Source: Actinomadura livida
GTDB lineage: Bacteria > Actinomycetota > Actinomycetes > Streptosporangiales > Streptosporangiaceae
Direction of reading: 5' to 3'
Assembly: GCF_014648675.1 (NCBI RefSeq)
Contig: NZ_BMRO01000005.1
Span: 181,285 to 245,284, forward strand
DNA length: 64,000 bases
In this document: piece by piece, positions 16,471 to 25,454 of the stretch
Numbering within the stretch: position 1 is the first letter of the stretch
How the letters are laid out: each line of letters starts with the position of its first letter
The notes under the pieces: generated by a model
Told to the model about the DNA's origin: nothing
The model's input: only the letters and a program-made list of their open reading frames with translations
Databases searched by the model: none
Translations under genes and position numbers: made by a program

Positions 16471-17343
16471 ATGCTGACCGATGGCGACGCCTACCTGCCC
16501 GGCACCCCCGCATCGGGCGGGACGGTGCGCGTGGAGACACCGGCCCCCGGCGTCCGGCTGCTCACGCTGGACCGCGAGCACCGGCTCAACGCGATGTCCG
16601 GCGAGCTGATCAAGGACCTGCACGCCGCGCTCGACGGCGTCGCCGTGGACGAGGACTGCCGCGTCGTCATCCTCACCGGCGCGGGACGGGCGTTCTGCGC
16701 GGGCCTCGACCTGCACGAACCTCCGGTCCGCGACGCCGCCCCCGCCGCATCGGACGACGGGGCTGAGCGGCGCCGGAGTCCGCAGGCGGGCATGCACGTC
16801 CAGCAGGCCATCGCCTCGCTCGTCCCGAAGCTGCGCAACCTGCCGCAGCCCGTCATCTCCGCCGTCAACGGCCCCGCCGCCGGCGGCGGCTTCGCGCTTG
16901 CCCTGGCCAGCGACATCCGGATCGCCGCCGAGTCCGCCCGGTTCAACGCCGCGTTCGTCCGGATCGGCCTGTCGGGCTGCGACATCGGCGTCAGCTGGCT
17001 GCTGCCCCGCCTGATCGGCGCGGGCCTGTCCCACGAGCTCCTGCTCACCGGCCGTTTCGTGCGGGCCAGCGAAGCACTGCGCATCGGCCTGGTCAGCCGC
17101 GTGGTCGAGGACGGCTCAGTGGTCGACGCGGCCCTGGAGATCGCCGCGCTCATCTGCGCCAACAGCCCCATGGGCGTCTGGATGACCAAGGAGGTCGCCT
17201 GGAGCCAGCTGGAGGTGGGCAGCCTCCAGGCCGGGATCGACCTGGAGAACCGGACCCAGATCCTCACCTCCTACACCCGCGACCACACCGAGCAGATCAC
17301 CGCCTTCCTGGACCGCCGCCCGCCTGGCTACACCAACTCCTGA
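16471..17343 (+). CDS. Enoyl-CoA hydratase/isomerase family protein (crotonase)
   Basis: A 290-residue crotonase-fold protein acting on acyl-CoA thioesters. The two oxyanion-hole segments are present: GAGRAFCAGLDLHE (first) and GPAAGGGFALALASDIRIAA (second). The usual catalytic Glu positions are hard to place: the segment after the second hole reads NAAFVRIGLSGCDIGVSWLLPR, where family hydratases have Glu, here Ser-Gly-Cys. The exact reaction (hydratase, isomerase or hydrolase) is therefore open. Likely in one transcript with the SDR; convergent with the O-methyltransferase gene 10 bases further on. Confidence 0.88.
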   Translation: MLTDGDAYLPGTPASGGTVRVETPAPGVRLLTLDREHRLNAMSGELIKDLHAALDGVAVDEDCRVVILTGAGRAFCAGLDLHEPPVRDAAPAASDDGAERRRSPQAGMHVQQAIASLVPKLRNLPQPVISAVNGPAAGGGFALALASDIRIAAESARFNAAFVRIGLSGCDIGVSWLLPRLIGAGLSHELLLTGRFVRASEALRIGLVSRVVEDGSVVDAALEIAALICANSPMGVWMTKEVAWSQLEVGSLQAGIDLENRTQILTSYTRDHTEQITAFLDRRPPGYTNS

Positions 17344-17353
17344 ACGCCCCGGC

Positions 17354-18391
17354 TCAGCCGGCCGCGGCTCCGGCGCGGGCGTCGATCACCGCGCCGGCCG
17401 TGGGCAGGCGGTGCACGGCCTCGACGGTGAAATCGGCCTTGGCCAGCAGGTCGCCGAACTCCCGGGCGGTGCGCTCCGCACCGCCCACGACGGTCATCAT
17501 GTAGAGGTCCATCAGCGCCGCGAACCGCGCGTCCTGCCCGGTGCCACCCTCCTCGACGATGCGCTCGATGACCAGGAGCCTGGTGCCCGGACGCATGGCC
17601 CGCCGGCAGACGCGCAGGAGCCGGACACAGCGCTCGTCGTCCCAGTCGTGCAGGATCTGGCGCAGCAGGTAGAGGTCGCCGTCCGCGGGCACGGCGGAGA
17701 AGAAGTCGCCGCCGACCGAGGTGCAGCGGTCCGCCAGGCCCAGTCGGTGCATCCGCGCCCGCGCGTTGGCCGCGGTCTTGGCGTCGTCCAGCAGGACGCC
17801 CTCGGCGCGGGGGTGCGTCTGGAGCAGGCGGGCCAGCAGCGTGCCGTCGCCGCCGCCGACGTCCACGATGCGGCGGTGCCGGGAGAAGTCGACCGCCGCC
17901 AGCAGCTGGTCGATCTCCAGCTCCTGGTCGTGGGACTGCGAGCGGTCGAACAGCTCGCGGAGCCGCCCGTCGCGGCCGAGGTGCTCGAAGAAGCTCTCGC
18001 CGAGCAGTTCGTCGAACGCCGTCCTGCCGGTCCGCACGGTGCCGAGCATGCCCGCCCACGCGGCGCCGACCTCGCCGGCCGCGAGCAGGGCCGTCGGGAG
18101 CGCCGACCCGGCGGCGCCGGTGCACAGCGTCGCGCCGACCGCGGTCAGCTCGTAGGAACCGTCGGAGCCGGCCGAGTACACCCCGAACGCCGCCAGGCAG
18201 CGCATGAGCTGCGTCAGCCGGCGCGGGTCGACGCCGGCCCGGTCGGCCAGTTCCGCCACCGGCAGCGGACCGTCGGCCAGCAGATCCGACAGGCCGAGTT
18301 CGGCCGCGGTGCAGACGGCGCGGGACAGCAACTGCCCGAAGACCATCTGCCGCGCCACCACCGCTCCCGGCACCTCGTCCACCACGGTCAC
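17354..18391 (-). CDS. SAM-dependent O-methyltransferase (family 2, plant-OMT type)
   Basis: A 345-residue protein from a GTG start. The N-terminal dimerisation winged-helix (LSRAVCTAAELGLSDLLADG...LAGVDPRRLTQLMRCLAAFG-like) is followed by a Rossmann SAM domain with RRIVDVGGGDGTLLARLL. The conserved YLLRQILHDWDDERC carries the catalytic His of this family, which methylates phenolic or other hydroxyls of natural products. It is the last of four translationally coupled genes (GTGA overlap with the gene upstream). Its context with a P450 and another methyltransferase suggests a tailoring step in a secondary-metabolite pathway. Confidence 0.92.
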   Translation of the reverse strand: MTVVDEVPGAVVARQMVFGQLLSRAVCTAAELGLSDLLADGPLPVAELADRAGVDPRRLTQLMRCLAAFGVYSAGSDGSYELTAVGATLCTGAAGSALPTALLAAGEVGAAWAGMLGTVRTGRTAFDELLGESFFEHLGRDGRLRELFDRSQSHDQELEIDQLLAAVDFSRHRRIVDVGGGDGTLLARLLQTHPRAEGVLLDDAKTAANARARMHRLGLADRCTSVGGDFFSAVPADGDLYLLRQILHDWDDERCVRLLRVCRRAMRPGTRLLVIERIVEEGGTGQDARFAALMDLYMMTVVGGAERTAREFGDLLAKADFTVEAVHRLPTAGAVIDARAGAAAG

Positions 18392-19041
18392 GTGCCCCTC
18401 CTCGGGTTGTACGAACGCGCCGGCAGAGCGCGTGGCCGGACGGGACCGTCCGCGGCCGCGGAGCGGGCCTGGACGGGGAACCGCGCCCGGTACCTCTCGA
18501 ACCAGCGCCGCTCCGCGTGCAGGAACAGCGAGTCGTGCGGCGCCATGTACCGGACGGCGTAGAGCGCGATCGGCGACCGGGACACCTGGAAGGCGGCGTT
18601 GTGCACGGCCGGCTCGGTGCAGGCCGGATGGAACTGGCCGATCATGAGCCCCGCGTCGACGGCCAGGTCCTTGAGCGCGCCGTAGGTCTGGTCGATCCGC
18701 CGCCAGCCCTCCTCGGCGGCGTCCGGCAGGACCACCAGCAGGCCGTCCAGCGAGACGCCCGAGCTCTTCGGCGGTTCGGTCGTCGCCTTGAACTCGCGTA
18801 ACTCGGCGGAGACCAGGCGGTGCAGCTCGTCGCCGTCGCGAGCGTCGACGCCGTAGTGGAAGCTCAGGCGGACCGTGTCCGCGTTGAGGGCCGCGGGAAT
18901 GAAGGGGCAGACCGGCCCGGCCCGCCCGAGGTGCTCGGACGGCGCGCCCACGTACTCGCGCAGCCAGTCCAGGACGACCGCCCTGTCGTGGTCGAGACGG
19001 CCGGCGGGCGGGCGCCGGGCGGCCGTCCTGTGCTCCGCCAT
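18388..19041 (-). CDS. Hypothetical protein between P450 and O-methyltransferase (DUF6875-like)
   Basis: A 217-residue soluble protein, start ATG at 19041 overlapping the P450 stop (TGATG). I recall similar proteins under the label DUF6875 in actinomycete gene clusters, but could not verify this. Conserved-looking points are GPVCPFIPAALNADT near residue 42, GQFHPACTEPAVHNAAFQVS near 138, and YMAPHDSLFLHAERRWFERY near 165; the His, Cys and Arg residues in these could form an active or ligand site. No signal peptide or membrane segment. The tight coupling on both sides says it belongs to the same pathway as its neighbours. Confidence 0.7.
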   Translation of the reverse strand: MAEHRTAARRPPAGRLDHDRAVVLDWLREYVGAPSEHLGRAGPVCPFIPAALNADTVRLSFHYGVDARDGDELHRLVSAELREFKATTEPPKSSGVSLDGLLVVLPDAAEEGWRRIDQTYGALKDLAVDAGLMIGQFHPACTEPAVHNAAFQVSRSPIALYAVRYMAPHDSLFLHAERRWFERYRARFPVQARSAAADGPVRPRALPARSYNPRRGT

Positions 19042-20246
19042 CAGCGGGACGCGGTCCGGTAGCGGACGGGGAGCGCGGCCGGCCCGCGGAAATGCATCCC
19101 CGGCCGCCAGACCAGCTCCTCCTCCGGTACGGCGAGCCGCAGTTCGCCGTACCGGTCGAGCAGGCGGCCGATCGCGATCTCGCCTTCCAGCCTCGCCAGG
19201 GCCGAGCCGATGCAGGCGTGGGGCCCGTGCCCGAACGCGAGGTGCCGGGCGGGGCGCCGGATGTCGAACCGGTCGCCGTCGGGCGCCACCTCCGGATCGT
19301 GCGAGGCCGACCCCAGCCCGAGGAAGACGACGCCGCCGGCCGGGATGGGCGTGCCCGCGATCTCGATGTCCTCGACGGCGAACCGCATGCTCGCGTTCAT
19401 GGCCGGGCCGTCGAAGCGCAGGACCTCCTCGATCGCGGCCGGCAGCCGCTCGGGCTCGGCGCGCAGCAGCGCCAGCTGGTCCGGGTTGCGGAGCAGGTGG
19501 TGGACGGCGACGCCGATGAGGCTGATGGTCGTCTCCTGGCCGCCGAGGAGCAGCAGGAACGCCATCGCGAGCAGCTCGTCGTCGGAGAGCCCGTCTCCGC
19601 CGTCCCGGACGACCATGAGGTCGGAGAGCAGGTCCTCGCCCGGCCGGACGCGCTTGTCGGCGATCAGGTCCCGGGTGTAGGACTTCAGCGCCTCGGTGGC
19701 GGTCTCGAACTCCGCGCTGCCGGTCGACTGCTCGTCCGAGCCGAGCACCGACCAGCGGCGGAACGCCTCCCAGTCGCGCTTCGGGACGCCGAGCAGCTCG
19801 TAGATCAGCGTGATCGGCAGCAGCCCCAGCGTGTCGATCAGGTCCGTCTCGCCCTCCGGGCCCATCCCGTCCAGCAGCTCGTCGGTGATCTCCTCGATGC
19901 GCGGGCGCAGCGACTGGACGCGGCGCGCGGTGAACGCCTTGGCCGCCAGCCGCCGCAGCCTGGTGTGCGCGGGCGGGTCGCTGTGCAGCATGTTCTTGGT
20001 GAGCACGTCGCGGATGGACGGGCTGGGCAGCGCCTCCGGCGGCAGGAACCGCTCCAGGTCCTTGCCCAGCCGGGGGTCGTTGAGCCAGGGGCGGACGTCC
20101 TGGTACCGGGTGATCAGCCAGGCGGGCATGCCCTGCGGCAGGGTGAAGCGGTGCACCGGGCTGTGCTCCCGCAGCCAGGCATATGTCGGATAGGGATCAC
20201 GGATGAAATCGGCGCCGAACAGCTCCGGTGGTTCATGAATCGTCAC
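19041..20246 (-). CDS. Cytochrome P450
   Basis: A 401-residue soluble actinobacterial P450 monooxygenase. The GTG at 20246 has an AAGGGGGA site; the frame is open further upstream but that part overlaps the methyltransferase coding sequence. Motifs: substrate-region start DPYPTYAWLREHSPVHR, the HTRLRRLAAKAFTARRV C-helix, I-helix LLLLGGQETT (Gly in place of the usual Ala before Gly), the K-helix EEVLRF, and heme loop FGHGPHACIGSALAR with Cys345 as iron ligand. It overlaps the methyltransferase gene upstream by 14 bases. Expected to hydroxylate or couple the product of the cluster; substrate unknown. Confidence 0.94.
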   Translation of the reverse strand: MTIHEPPELFGADFIRDPYPTYAWLREHSPVHRFTLPQGMPAWLITRYQDVRPWLNDPRLGKDLERFLPPEALPSPSIRDVLTKNMLHSDPPAHTRLRRLAAKAFTARRVQSLRPRIEEITDELLDGMGPEGETDLIDTLGLLPITLIYELLGVPKRDWEAFRRWSVLGSDEQSTGSAEFETATEALKSYTRDLIADKRVRPGEDLLSDLMVVRDGGDGLSDDELLAMAFLLLLGGQETTISLIGVAVHHLLRNPDQLALLRAEPERLPAAIEEVLRFDGPAMNASMRFAVEDIEIAGTPIPAGGVVFLGLGSASHDPEVAPDGDRFDIRRPARHLAFGHGPHACIGSALARLEGEIAIGRLLDRYGELRLAVPEEELVWRPGMHFRGPAALPVRYRTASR

Positions 20247-20892
20247 GTTCGTCCCCCTTTGGCGGCACTCGGCCGCTGATGACCGTATAAAGTCCCGCCC
20301 AGATGACTTCAGTGCGCACATCCACGAGATGCGCACGCGCCAGCCGGGCGATTTCCGCGGCTCGGCCGAGATCCGAACCGACGAACGGCGCTCGAAAGCC
20401 CGCATAGAGGTTCACGGCCGGGTGGTACCACCGCCCGTGCGCCGGAATTCCGTCTGCGATCACGACGCTGCCGCCGGGCCGCAGATAGCCGAGCGTGCGG
20501 TGGAAGACCCGCGCCGGGTCGGCGGCGCTGAGACTGAGCACGAACACGGCGGCGTCGGCCGGGGCGCCCGGCTCGAAGTCCGCCATGTCCGCGCGATGCA
20601 GCTCGACGTTCTTCCAGCCCGCCCGGGTGACGCGCTGCCGCGCCCGGTCGAGCATCGGCTCGGTCATGTCGAGCCCGATGACCGTCCCGTCCGGGCCGAC
20701 GCGGTCGCGCAGCCGGGGCAGCATCAGGCCCGTCCCGCACCCGACGTCCACAATGGTCGCGCCCGGCCGGACCGAAACTGCACGCGCGACCATTGTGTGG
20801 ATCCGCGGGGCGGCGCCGAAGGAGAATACCGGAAGAGCCTTGTCATAAATCAACGCTGCATGTTTGTAGCGTGGATGCATGACCGGGATCAT
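20233..20892 (-). CDS. Class I SAM-dependent methyltransferase
   Basis: A UbiE/Methyltransf_11-type protein. With the ATG at 20892 it has 219 residues; ATG 20880 or a longer start at 21003 are possible and no ribosome site decides it. Motifs: ATIVDVGCGTGLMLPRLRDR (motif I), VIGLDMTEPMLDRARQR (acidic end of strand 2), HRADMADF, and LRPGGSVVIADG (motif post III). The methyl acceptor is unknown. It is the first gene of the four-gene minus-strand unit and is divergent from the two double-domain genes at 21088, whose promoter region it shares (195 bases). Confidence 0.88.
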   Translation of the reverse strand: MIPVMHPRYKHAALIYDKALPVFSFGAAPRIHTMVARAVSVRPGATIVDVGCGTGLMLPRLRDRVGPDGTVIGLDMTEPMLDRARQRVTRAGWKNVELHRADMADFEPGAPADAAVFVLSLSAADPARVFHRTLGYLRPGGSVVIADGIPAHGRWYHPAVNLYAGFRAPFVGSDLGRAAEIARLARAHLVDVRTEVIWAGLYTVISGRVPPKGDERDDS

Positions 20893-21087
20893 AATGCCGG
20901 AATTTGTTTCCGCTTCTCGCTGCGTGCGCTCTTCGATGGCCCGGTGCGGCCGCCGGTTCCTGACTTGGCGAAGAGCTGACCGGGCACGACTGAAAGAGCG
21001 CATCCGAGAAGAAACCGGCCGCTCATGTCCCTGTTAGGAATTGGCGGAAGCCAAGCGAAGCCGTATCGGCCGGGGAGAGGTGGTCTC

Positions 21088-22602
21088 GTGGAGAGCGTCC
21101 TGCAGTTGGTGGCCAAACGCCAAGCGGACCTCGATCGGCACCCGCTGTTCGAGTGGATGAACTCCGGTGACCGCGCCATTCCGGACCCGCTGCTGATCAT
21201 GCCGCCCATGGCGACGTTCTCGATGGGGTTCCGGGACGTCAACAAGTGGGTGTTCCGGTACCCGGAGGCCGCCGACGACCTGCAGCGCGGCATCAACGTC
21301 CACACCTTCGAGGACCAGACCCACTCGCGGCTGTTCCTGGAGGACTGGAAGCGGCTCGGCCTCAACGAGTGGCTGGGCTGGACGGCCAGCGACACCCTGT
21401 GGTGGCTGTTCCGGGCCGAGACGAACGAGGTGGCCCGCGAGCACGGCGTCTACTTCCTGTCGATGGCCGTCGCCGACCGCGAAGACCCGCTGCTGCGCTT
21501 CGCCCAGTCGGAGATGATGGAGGCCCTCGGGGCGGTGTTCTTCAAGCACGCCTCCAAGATCGCCATCCGCTTCACCGAGCAGACCGGCGTGGAACTCCCC
21601 TATATGGGGCCGTTCCACGTGGCCCTCGAAACAGGCCATATGGACTGCGAGGACCTGTTCGTGGAGCAGCGGCTCGACGAGCGGAAGCGCACACGCGCTC
21701 TGGATCTGGCCGACACCATCTACAGGATCTTCACCGCACAGCTCGACATGTGGCTGGACTACGCCCAGAAGTACATCGACACCGGCAATGCGCCGCGCCC
21801 GCCCGCCCGGCCGATGATCGACCGGAGCGCGGGCGGCGGGCCCGGCCCGCGTCTCGTCGCCGACGGGCCGGTCCATCCCAGCCAGGAGCCACTCCAGAAA
21901 CTGCTGACGGCACGCCGGAAGCGGAGCGAGGCGCACCCCTTCTACTCCTGGCTGGAGAACCGCGGCGACCGGGTCACCGCGCTCCAGGCTCTCCAGCGCT
22001 TCATCCCCATGTGGACGATGGACATCATGGGGTACCGCGACCTCAACAGGTACGCCATGCGCTACGCCGAGCCGGTGACCGACCTGCACCACGCGGTCAA
22101 CTCCTGGGCCGACGACCTCACGACCCACAACACCCTCTTCTTCAACGACTGGAAGCAGCTCGGACTCGACGAGATCCTCGGCTGGAACAGCAGCGACACG
22201 CTCGAGTTCTGCTACCTGGACCCGCAGACCGACGTGCACCGCCGCAACATCGTCAAGTTCACCGAGCTCGCCGTCGCCCACGACGACCCCGTGCTGCGGC
22301 TGTGGCTCATGAACGCGCTGGAGACCAGCGGCGAGCCGTTCTTCCGGCGGACCAAGGCCCTGGCGGACGAGGCCGAGGCCGTCACCGGCGTGCGCCTGGA
22401 CTACCTCGGTGACCGCCACGAGATCGCGCACCACGCTCCGGTGGACGCCGCGGCACCCGCCGTCCACTTCAAGGACCGGCCCCTGACGCCGGCGGCGCGC
22501 GAGGTGGCGGCCCACATGATCGAGACCGTCTTCGACGCCGGCGACGAGCAGCTCGAGATCTCGCTCGACGTCGCCCTGTCGAACAAGTTCGGCATCGCCT
22601 GA
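21088..22602 (+). CDS. Tandem-domain helical protein, putative HO-like diiron enzyme, paralogue 1
   Basis: The GTG at 21088 follows GGGGAGAGG and aligns with the start of paralogue 2, so it is preferred over ATG 21025; length 504. It consists of two homologous all-helical halves (about 1-215 and 262-490). Both share the frame RDxN...RY....DL...N........LF..DWK.LGL.E.LGW..SDTL. The first half carries HTFEDQTH (His72, Glu75, His79), NEVAREH (Glu114-His119) and GHMDCEDL (His184-Asp189), a set suited to binding two metal ions as in the heme-oxygenase-like diiron oxidase fold. The second half keeps Asp and one His of the first motif. No family name is certain. It lies next to a P450 and two methyltransferases. 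Confidence 0.72.
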   Translation: MESVLQLVAKRQADLDRHPLFEWMNSGDRAIPDPLLIMPPMATFSMGFRDVNKWVFRYPEAADDLQRGINVHTFEDQTHSRLFLEDWKRLGLNEWLGWTASDTLWWLFRAETNEVAREHGVYFLSMAVADREDPLLRFAQSEMMEALGAVFFKHASKIAIRFTEQTGVELPYMGPFHVALETGHMDCEDLFVEQRLDERKRTRALDLADTIYRIFTAQLDMWLDYAQKYIDTGNAPRPPARPMIDRSAGGGPGPRLVADGPVHPSQEPLQKLLTARRKRSEAHPFYSWLENRGDRVTALQALQRFIPMWTMDIMGYRDLNRYAMRYAEPVTDLHHAVNSWADDLTTHNTLFFNDWKQLGLDEILGWNSSDTLEFCYLDPQTDVHRRNIVKFTELAVAHDDPVLRLWLMNALETSGEPFFRRTKALADEAEAVTGVRLDYLGDRHEIAHHAPVDAAAPAVHFKDRPLTPAAREVAAHMIETVFDAGDEQLEISLDVALSNKFGIA

Positions 22603-22639
22603 ACGGCATGGTCTCCCCGATCGCAAGGAGCGTGGCACC

Positions 22640-24106
22640 GTGAAGGACGTCCTGGCGTACGTCGAGCGGCGCGTCGCCGCCATGGAGGACCATCCGCTGT
22701 TCACCTGGCTGGCCTCGGACGAGCTGCCGCCGAAGGAACGCCTGATGATCCTGCCGAGCGTGGCGACGGTCGCGATGGGCTTCCGCGACGTGAACAAATG
22801 GGTCCTGCGCTACCCCCGTGCGGCCGACGACCTGGAGCGCGGCATCAACGTCCACACCTTCGAGGACCAGACCCACTCGCGGCTGTTCCTGGAGGACTGG
22901 AAACGGCTCGGGCTCGACCGGCGGCTGGGCTGGGACGCCTCCGACACCCTGTGGTGGCTCTTCCAGGCCGATGCCAACGAGGTGATCCGCGGCCACTGCA
23001 TGTACTTCCTGTCGATCGCGGCCGCCGACCGCGGGGACCCGCTGCTCCGCTTCGCGCACGCCGAGGTCGGTGAGCTGTGCGCGCGCGAGCTGTTCTTCAA
23101 GCACATCTCCGCGGTCGCCGGGCGGCTCGCGGACCGGACCGGCCTCGCCATGCTGTACTTCGGCGCGCACCACATCGAGGCCGAAGGAGAGGGCGCCGAA
23201 GGAGTCTTCGAGTCGCTGGTGCTGGACGGGGAGCGCCGCCGGCGGGCGCACGAACTGGCCGACGTCATGATCGATGTGTTCCGGGAGATCCTGGACGGTA
23301 TCCACGAATACGCGCTGAAGCACGCGGCGACGAACGTTCCGCCGCGCCCCGCCGCCGTCCGGGAGACCGGACCGGCAGGGCTCCTCGCGGCCGCCGACGC
23401 GCCGGTCCACCCCACCCAGGAGCCGGTCTTCCAGGCGCTGCGGGAGTGCCGGACCCGAAGCGGCAGGCACCCGTTCTACACGTGGCTCGCCCACCACGGC
23501 CCGCGGATCTCCCCGACGCAGGTCCTCCAGCGGTTCGCCCCGATGTGGGCGATGGACGTCATGGGCTACCGCGACTTCCACCGCTACGCCGTCAGCTATC
23601 CCGAGCCCGCCACCGACCTGGAACGCGTCGTGAACGTCTGGGGCGAGGAGCTGACCGCCCGCAACGCGCTCTTCGTCGACGACTGGAAGCAGCTCGACCT
23701 CGACGAGCTGCTCGGCTGGAACGCCAGCGACACGCTCGACTTCTACTACCTGAGCCGCACGATGGACGTGCACCGCCACAACCGCGTCGCGATGACCGGG
23801 TTCGCCACCGGGCATCGGGACCCGCTGCTGAGGCTGTGGCTCGTCAGCGCGATGTCGGAGGCGACGGACATCCTGCTCGACAACACCGCGCCCCTGGCGG
23901 AGAAGGCCGAGGCGAACACCGGACTGTGCCTCGACTACCTGGCCGGACGCCGGCGGATCGCGGCGCCGGCCTTCATGGACCGGCCGATCACGCCCGAGCA
24001 GCGCGACGTCGCCGTCGAGATGATCGAGACCGCCTTCGAGTTCATGGACCGCCGGCTCGACATGTCGCTCGACGTCGCGCTCTCCAACGACTTCCAGATC
24101 CCCTGA
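22640..24106 (+). CDS. Tandem-domain helical protein, putative HO-like diiron enzyme, paralogue 2
   Basis: A 488-residue paralogue of the preceding protein, GTG start with AAGGAG ten bases upstream, 37 bases after the first gene; clearly one operon. The N-domain repeats the motifs nearly exactly (FRDVNKWVLRYPRAADDLER, HTFEDQTHSRLFLEDWKRLG, DTLWWLF, NEVIRGH). In the C-domain the first motif reads WGEELTAR, so the second His is replaced by Arg, and the second motif reads DVHRHN. The C-domain has thus probably lost metal binding, while the N-domain keeps it. Both end in the same tail, DMSLDVALSNDFQIP here versus EISLDVALSNKFGIA in paralogue 1. Substrate unknown. Confidence 0.72.
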   Translation: MKDVLAYVERRVAAMEDHPLFTWLASDELPPKERLMILPSVATVAMGFRDVNKWVLRYPRAADDLERGINVHTFEDQTHSRLFLEDWKRLGLDRRLGWDASDTLWWLFQADANEVIRGHCMYFLSIAAADRGDPLLRFAHAEVGELCARELFFKHISAVAGRLADRTGLAMLYFGAHHIEAEGEGAEGVFESLVLDGERRRRAHELADVMIDVFREILDGIHEYALKHAATNVPPRPAAVRETGPAGLLAAADAPVHPTQEPVFQALRECRTRSGRHPFYTWLAHHGPRISPTQVLQRFAPMWAMDVMGYRDFHRYAVSYPEPATDLERVVNVWGEELTARNALFVDDWKQLDLDELLGWNASDTLDFYYLSRTMDVHRHNRVAMTGFATGHRDPLLRLWLVSAMSEATDILLDNTAPLAEKAEANTGLCLDYLAGRRRIAAPAFMDRPITPEQRDVAVEMIETAFEFMDRRLDMSLDVALSNDFQIP

Positions 24107-24161
24107 CCGGCCCGCCCCCTCTCGGAACGCCGCGCCGCGCGCTGATCGTCAGGACGGTCGG

Positions 24162-25454
24162 CTACTCGGGGAGGAGGATTGGCTGGGGGTAGTCGAGGGC
24201 GTCGCGCTGGGACTTGGGCAGGGTCCAGGGGCGATGGACGCGGGAACCCTCGACGCCGGCGAGTTCGCGCACGTATCTGCGGACGTAGTCGCCGCGCGGG
24301 TCGAACCGGGACGCCTGCCGGAGCGGGTTCATGACCTGGTCCGGCCGGGTGCTGTTCCCGGTGCCGGCCACCCACTGCCAGTTCCCCGCGTTGTCGGCGA
24401 TGTCGCCGTCGGCGAGCCAGTCGCCGAAGTGGCGCAGGCCGTCCCGCCAGTCGATCCCGAGGTCGCGGGTCAGGAACGAGGCGGTGATGAGCCGGGCGCG
24501 GTTGTGCATGAAGCCCTCGCGGTGCAGCTGGCGCATGCCCGCGTCCACGATCGGGACGCCGGTCATGCCGTCGCACCAGGCGGCGAGGGCGTCCTTGGCG
24601 TCGCTCCATCGGCGGTCGCGCGGCCGGTAGTCGTCCCTGGGCAGCGCCGGGAAAGCCGCGGCGACCTGGTGGTGGAAGTCGCGCCACGCCAGCTGGCGGC
24701 GGAACGCGTCCGGCCCGGCCTCCGCCAGTTCCCGCGGTGAGACGCAGCCGAACTTCAGGTACGGGCTGAGCCGGGACGTCCGGTCGGCGGCGAGGTCGTC
24801 GTGGACGTCGTCGTACGCCGCGGCGTCCTGCCGAAGCCACGCCGCCAGGCGTTCCCGCCCCTTCCGCTCGCCGCCGGGCGCGAGCTCGGGCGAGGGCGAG
24901 CCCGGTATCAGATCGGCGAGCCGCGGCAGCGGGCCCGCCCTGACTCCGGACGGCAGGCGGACCGCCTCGGGCACGTCCGCGAGCGGCCGCCACCGGGCCG
25001 CCTCCCAGGCCCGCCAGTACGGCGTGAACACGCGGTAGTGGTCGCCACTGGCGGGCGTGAGGTCACCCGGCGGGACGACGGTGATGCCGGGATGCACCGA
25101 GATGTCCGGCCCGAGCCGGCGGAGGCCGGCGAGGCGCCGGGTGGCGAACGCCGACCGCTCATCGGCGATGAACACCGACCCGGCGTGCGTCTTCTCGGCC
25201 AGCCGCGCCACCTCCGCGACCGGGTCGCCGCGCACCACCACCAGGTCGCCGCCCAGCTCACGCAAGGATCGCCGGAGGTCCGCGAGGCTGTCCAGGAGGA
25301 ACCGGACGCGATTCGGCACGGCGAACGGGCCGTCCAGGATCGCCTCATCAAGCACGAACACCGGAACGACCTGGCCGGCCTCGCACGCGGCGGCCAGCGC
25401 CGGGTTGTCCCGCACCCGGAGATCGCGGGTGAAGAGCATGATCGAGGTGCTCAT
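24162..25454 (-). CDS. phr: Deoxyribodipyrimidine photolyase / cryptochrome family
   Basis: A 430-residue flavoprotein that repairs UV-induced pyrimidine dimers with blue light. The ATG at 25454 overlaps the TspO stop (TGATG). It has the N-terminal antenna domain MSTSIMLFTRDLRVRDNPAL and the helical FAD domain with SRLSPYLKFGCVSPRELAEA, the RQLAWRDFHHQVAAAFP helix, GMTGVPIVDAGMRQLHREGF, MHNRARLITASFLTRDLGID and GNWQWVAGTG, all hallmarks of class I CPD photolyases. Length is normal. Paired with TspO, as often seen in light-response loci of actinomycetes. Confidence 0.95.
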   Translation of the reverse strand: MSTSIMLFTRDLRVRDNPALAAACEAGQVVPVFVLDEAILDGPFAVPNRVRFLLDSLADLRRSLRELGGDLVVVRGDPVAEVARLAEKTHAGSVFIADERSAFATRRLAGLRRLGPDISVHPGITVVPPGDLTPASGDHYRVFTPYWRAWEAARWRPLADVPEAVRLPSGVRAGPLPRLADLIPGSPSPELAPGGERKGRERLAAWLRQDAAAYDDVHDDLAADRTSRLSPYLKFGCVSPRELAEAGPDAFRRQLAWRDFHHQVAAAFPALPRDDYRPRDRRWSDAKDALAAWCDGMTGVPIVDAGMRQLHREGFMHNRARLITASFLTRDLGIDWRDGLRHFGDWLADGDIADNAGNWQWVAGTGNSTRPDQVMNPLRQASRFDPRGDYVRRYVRELAGVEGSRVHRPWTLPKSQRDALDYPQPILLPE

